This document shows, one piece after another, positions 60,563 through 64,000 of a stretch of 64,000 bases of DNA. A program made the translations under genes and the position numbers. Under the pieces are notes generated by a model. That model saw only the letters and a list, made by a program, of their open reading frames with translations, searched no databases and was not told where the DNA came from. The stretch is from positions 10,140,649 to 10,204,648 of the forward strand of contig NW_025062477.1 in assembly GCF_000002995.4 (NCBI RefSeq), written 5' to 3'. How positions within the stretch are numbered: position 1 is the stretch's first letter; each line of letters begins with the position of its first letter. The stretch is from Brugia malayi. Its lineage: Eukaryota > Nematoda > Chromadorea > Rhabditida > Onchocercidae.

Positions 60563-61891
60563 GTGATGCATTATTGCTACCATTATTCTATTGCTATCAT
60601 TTTATTACCGTTATTATTATTATTATCATTATTATATACCATTAATGCTATTATCATCATTATTAGCAGTAATAATAGTAGCACTGGCAGTATTGCATTT
60701 ATTGTTAAACGATTTTTGAAAAATGTTGGCTAATGGATGAAGGAAAAAGAAAAATTTTTTTTTTTTTTAATTCTAATGTTAAATTTTAATTTAAAACTTA
60801 ATTTCGTTTTTTTTTTTTTTAAATTTTTATCAGTGTTGTAATTTTTAAATTTCTTTCATATTATATTGTTCTTTCTTTTTAATTTTCTATTACATACATG
60901 CTGAAATGATAGATGGAAATCTTCAAATTTGATTATAAAATTCCATTTGAAATTATTATCACAAAAAAATTCATAAATTTTATCACTTCTTTTTAAACTT
61001 AAATTTATATAATTAAAAATGAAATTAGTGAATAATAAAATGCATTCTTGATAAATAATATATTTTTCAATATGCTTTTTAGTTTTCTTTTTTTTTTTCC
61101 TATTTTTTTTTTTTTTTTTAAACTAACTTAAATAAATGCTAAAGTATGCATAAAAATTGAATGCAATATTACCGGAAATGTTCGTTGGCTAAAAAACGGA
61201 ATAGAAAATTGTCGTTTTCCTTTCAATATTTTTGCTTATTATTATAGCATTTATATTAAAGTATGAATATATTTTCATAATATTTCATTCATTTTATTAT
61301 AAAATAAGCTCAAAAATGCCAAAATATAATTTTAAATAATTTTCTAAAAAAAAAAAAATTTCATCCAACTTTTTTTTTTAATTTTTCATTTTTACTATCA
61401 CTTTTAGTTGTCTTTTTTTTAAACAATATTTTCATTTACATGACATATGATAAAAAGAATTTATGCAAAAATCAACTGATATGATAAATATTTAGTTGAG
61501 TTTATCATATTTAATTATGATCGTTTATTATTTTATGATTGCCAAAGTTATCACTGTTATCACTAAATGTCAAATTAACTATTAATTATCATTTTGTTGT
61601 TGTTATAGAAATGATAGTAATAATAGTTATTATTATTATTGTCTTATTATTTCATCGTTATCAAATTTATTATCATTTACGCTTTGTTTTTTATTTTTAT
61701 CAACATGATTATAATCATTTAATATCATTATCACTATGCAATAATCATATTTAGATTGATTTTATCTTTTTAAGCAATATTTTATAATTTTTTTCTTTTT
61801 TGCAATTTTAAAATTTGTGTTTTAGTTTGAATTACCTGCAGTTCAATTTTTGTGAATTTTTGTTTAATTCAAATTTTTACGAATAAATGAA
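59014..61891. other. AT-rich region upstream of alpha-tubulin
   Basis: Includes a (CT)n tract at 59170-59200 and a large ATT microsatellite. The tubulin promoter should lie in its last part, but I see no distinct element. Confidence 0.55.
60363..60650. repeat. (ATT)n trinucleotide microsatellite
   Basis: About 290 bases of TTA/ATT repeats with GTT, ATC and CCA interruptions. Long poly-Leu, poly-Tyr and poly-Ile/Asn ORFs on both strands are artefacts of the repeat. Confidence 0.95.
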
Positions 61892-63776
61892 ATGGGACGA
61901 TTTGGTGTAAGTTTAATTTTAATTGTTAATAAAATTTTCTTTTCTTTTCTTTTCATTCCCATTTTACTTTTCGATGTTTAATTAATTATATAAACATTCT
62001 CTAATTAATTAAGAAAAGATATTTTCTTGTCAGATATTTTCAAATTAAAAATTTCATTTATAATTATAATATTTTCAAATTTTTTAGTATTTCATGTTAT
62101 ATGAAAATAATATCTGAAATTAAATATCTAAAGAAGGAATAAATAAAAGAAAAGAGAAGCTAATTAATTGACTAATAAACTTAATATACTAATAAATTCT
62201 AATTATTGTTAATCATAATCAGAAATAAAAATAATAAATTAAAACAGTTTTATGTTTCAATAGAAATATTATTTTATTTTATATTAGATTAATTTTTCTT
62301 AATATTACAAAAAAAAAAAAATTAGACACAAAAATTAACGATTATTAGATAAAAATTGAAATATTAGATTAATTTTAATATTTGATATTATTAGATTAGT
62401 GAATTAATAAATTGAAAACTTGTTAAAATATAATACATTAATTTTTATTAGTTATATGTTATAATAAAAAAATTATTATTTTGTCATATGATTTATTTTT
62501 TTAATATTAGATTAATTTAAATTTAGATCAAAATTTAAATAATAATTTTTCTATTAGATAATATTAGAATTTATAAAACTAAAAAAAAATAACTTATCAA
62601 AATAATGCATGTGATGATAAATTTTTTTTTTTTAAAAAAAAAGTTTTATCTTATCTATAAATGATAATTTTGCTAATTGGTTAATTAATTATAATTAATT
62701 TTAGCGTGAAGTAATATCAGTACACGTTGGACAAGCAGGTGTACAAATTGGAAATGCTTGTTGGGAATTATATTGCTTAGAACATGGTATCCAACCAAAT
62801 GGTATGATGGCAGGTGATCAAGCAATTGATCACGAGGATATTTCATATAATACTTTTTTTGCTGAAACTATTTATGGTACTAATTTTTTTTTTTGTGAGT
62901 AATAATTATTTAAGAAATATTTTTTTAATTATTGATTAATACAAATATGGAATAAAAAGAAAAAATGAATTATTGAACTGATAAACAACAAAAAAAAAAA
63001 AAAAAATTATTAAATGATAATTTGATAAAGAAAAATTTAATATTTTCAGCATTTTAAAGTTTAATTATTTAATATATGATAGTATTAAATTGACAATTTT
63101 TTATGTATCTATTAATTTATGATATGATAGTATTCAGTTAAGAATTAATTTTGTTTTATAAATTTAACCACAATATATGATTAACCATAATTTATTAAAA
63201 TAAATGTTTAATCAATTTAAATATTATTTAAAAATTCCCATTTTTTTTTTGTAATTAATCATTTTTTAATATAAGAGTTGCTAAAAAAAAAGAGAGAAAA
63301 AAGAATTCAAATTTTATAAGCAAAATTTTTTGAATAGTATTATTTTAAGTTAAATATGAAAAAAAAAGAAAAATTTAATTTTTTTTTTTAGGTAAACATG
63401 TTCCACGAACAATTTTTATTGACTTAGAACCAACTGTTGTAGGTAAATTTTTAAATTTATAATTTAATACTTTTATTTGTTTTTTTTTTAAAAAAAATTT
63501 TTGCTTTTAATAAAGACTTTTTCAATTTTTTTAAAATTGGAAATGATATATTTCAAGAAATGGTAAAAAAACAAATTTCTTGTTGTTCAATAAAAATAAA
63601 AAAAAAAATAGAAAAAGGAATTTAATTATTAGATGAAATACGAACCGGAACTTACCGATCGTTATTTCATCCGGAACAACTTATATCCGGAAAGGAAGAT
63701 GCAGCAAATAATTACGCCCGCGGTCATTATACTATTGGAAAAGAAATTATTGATGTTTGCATTGATCGTATAAGAC
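61892..63776 (+). CDS. Alpha-tubulin, divergent isotype (first 4 exons, 3' cut by window)
   Basis: Exons: 61892-61906, 62705-62876, 63392-63442, 63633-63776, continuing past the window end. Alpha-tubulin pairs with beta-tubulin to build microtubules and binds GTP. Recognisable sequence: [68 protein letters not shown] and [11 protein letters not shown]. The first exon supplies MGRFG in phase 0 before REVI, where the family normally starts MREV or MREC. A different ATG-only first exon cannot be excluded. The loop that normally holds acetylatable Lys40 reads NGMMAGDQ: the family has Asp-Lys here and this protein has Asp-Gln. The neighbouring [10 protein letters not shown] is also unlike common isotypes, so this is probably a specialised paralogue. 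Confidence 0.93.
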
Positions 63777-64000
63777 GTAAGTAAATATTTTATTAAAAAA
63801 ATATTCATTTAATTTCATTAATTAAAAAAACAAAAAATGATTGAAAAGCATAAAACATAGACTTATTGATTTTTTGCCTTCAAATTTTAAGTCTGATTTA
63901 AAAAAAAAATTGCTAAAAGATTGAAATTAAAGAAGAAATGCTCATCGATTTTCTTTTTTTTAAAGTTTTTTTTTATTAAATAAACACTGCCAAAGTTTTC
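63777..64000 (+). other. Tubulin intron running to the window edge
   Basis: Starts with GTAAGT after exon 4 and is AT-rich to the end. The next exon lies outside the window. Confidence 0.8.

Noticed and set aside
60365..60645. Poly-Ile/Asn and poly-Leu/Tyr ORFs
   Set aside because: Products of the ATT microsatellite on both strands.
1..64000. tRNA, rRNA, CRISPR arrays, transposon ORFs
   Set aside because: None recognised on either strand; direct repeats present are uniform tandem arrays without spacers. A tRNA scan was not possible by eye, so a tRNA could be missed.

Overview
This window is nuclear DNA from a nematode, most likely a parasitic spirurid or filaria-like worm; that placement is inference. 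The evidence is intron-rich genes with TTTCAG/TTTTAG acceptors and GTAAGT/GTAAAT donors, proteins recognisable as metazoan (M14 carboxypeptidase, guanylate kinase, TFB1M, BUD22/SRFBP1, alpha-tubulin), and a degenerate block of the nematode telomere repeat TTAGGC (read here as GCCTAA) at about 8.68-8.77 kb. No bacterial, viral or transposon genes were recognised. Almost every ORF longer than 60 codons here is either one exon of a larger gene or an accident of low-complexity DNA, so the genes below were rebuilt by hand from exon/intron signals and phase-checked.

Layout. 1-9.2 kb: gene-poor, extremely AT-rich, with several minisatellites, a possible orphan 3' exon and the telomere-like block. 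9.2-16.0 kb (minus): a complete 12-exon secreted zinc carboxypeptidase (463 aa). 16.0-18.9 kb: AT-rich spacer. 18.9-28.4 kb (plus): a less AT-rich island with three head-to-tail genes, guanylate kinase with a possible mitochondrial presequence exon, mitochondrial rRNA dimethyladenosine transferase (TFB1M), and a BUD22/SRFBP1-like ribosome-biogenesis protein; possibly an operon. 28.4-30.2 kb: convergent spacer. 30.2-50.6 kb (minus): one very large gene of at least 35 exons (more than 1,500 aa) with a Ser/Tyr/Arg-rich N-terminus, acidic middle and basic coiled-coil C-terminus; not identified. 50.6-61.9 kb: intergenic DNA with microsatellites, a roughly 30-bp minisatellite and a CA/CG-rich island. 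61.9 kb to the end (plus): the first four exons of a divergent alpha-tubulin gene, cut by the window edge.

Functional links. The three plus-strand genes share a nucleotide and ribosome theme: GMP to GDP phosphorylation, mitochondrial small-subunit rRNA methylation and nucleolar rRNA processing. The most interesting points are the potential dual-targeted guanylate kinase, the unidentified 35-exon gene, the glutamine at the tubulin Lys40 position, the interstitial telomeric block, tandem duplications that copy a splice acceptor, and an intronic echo of a BUD22 exon.
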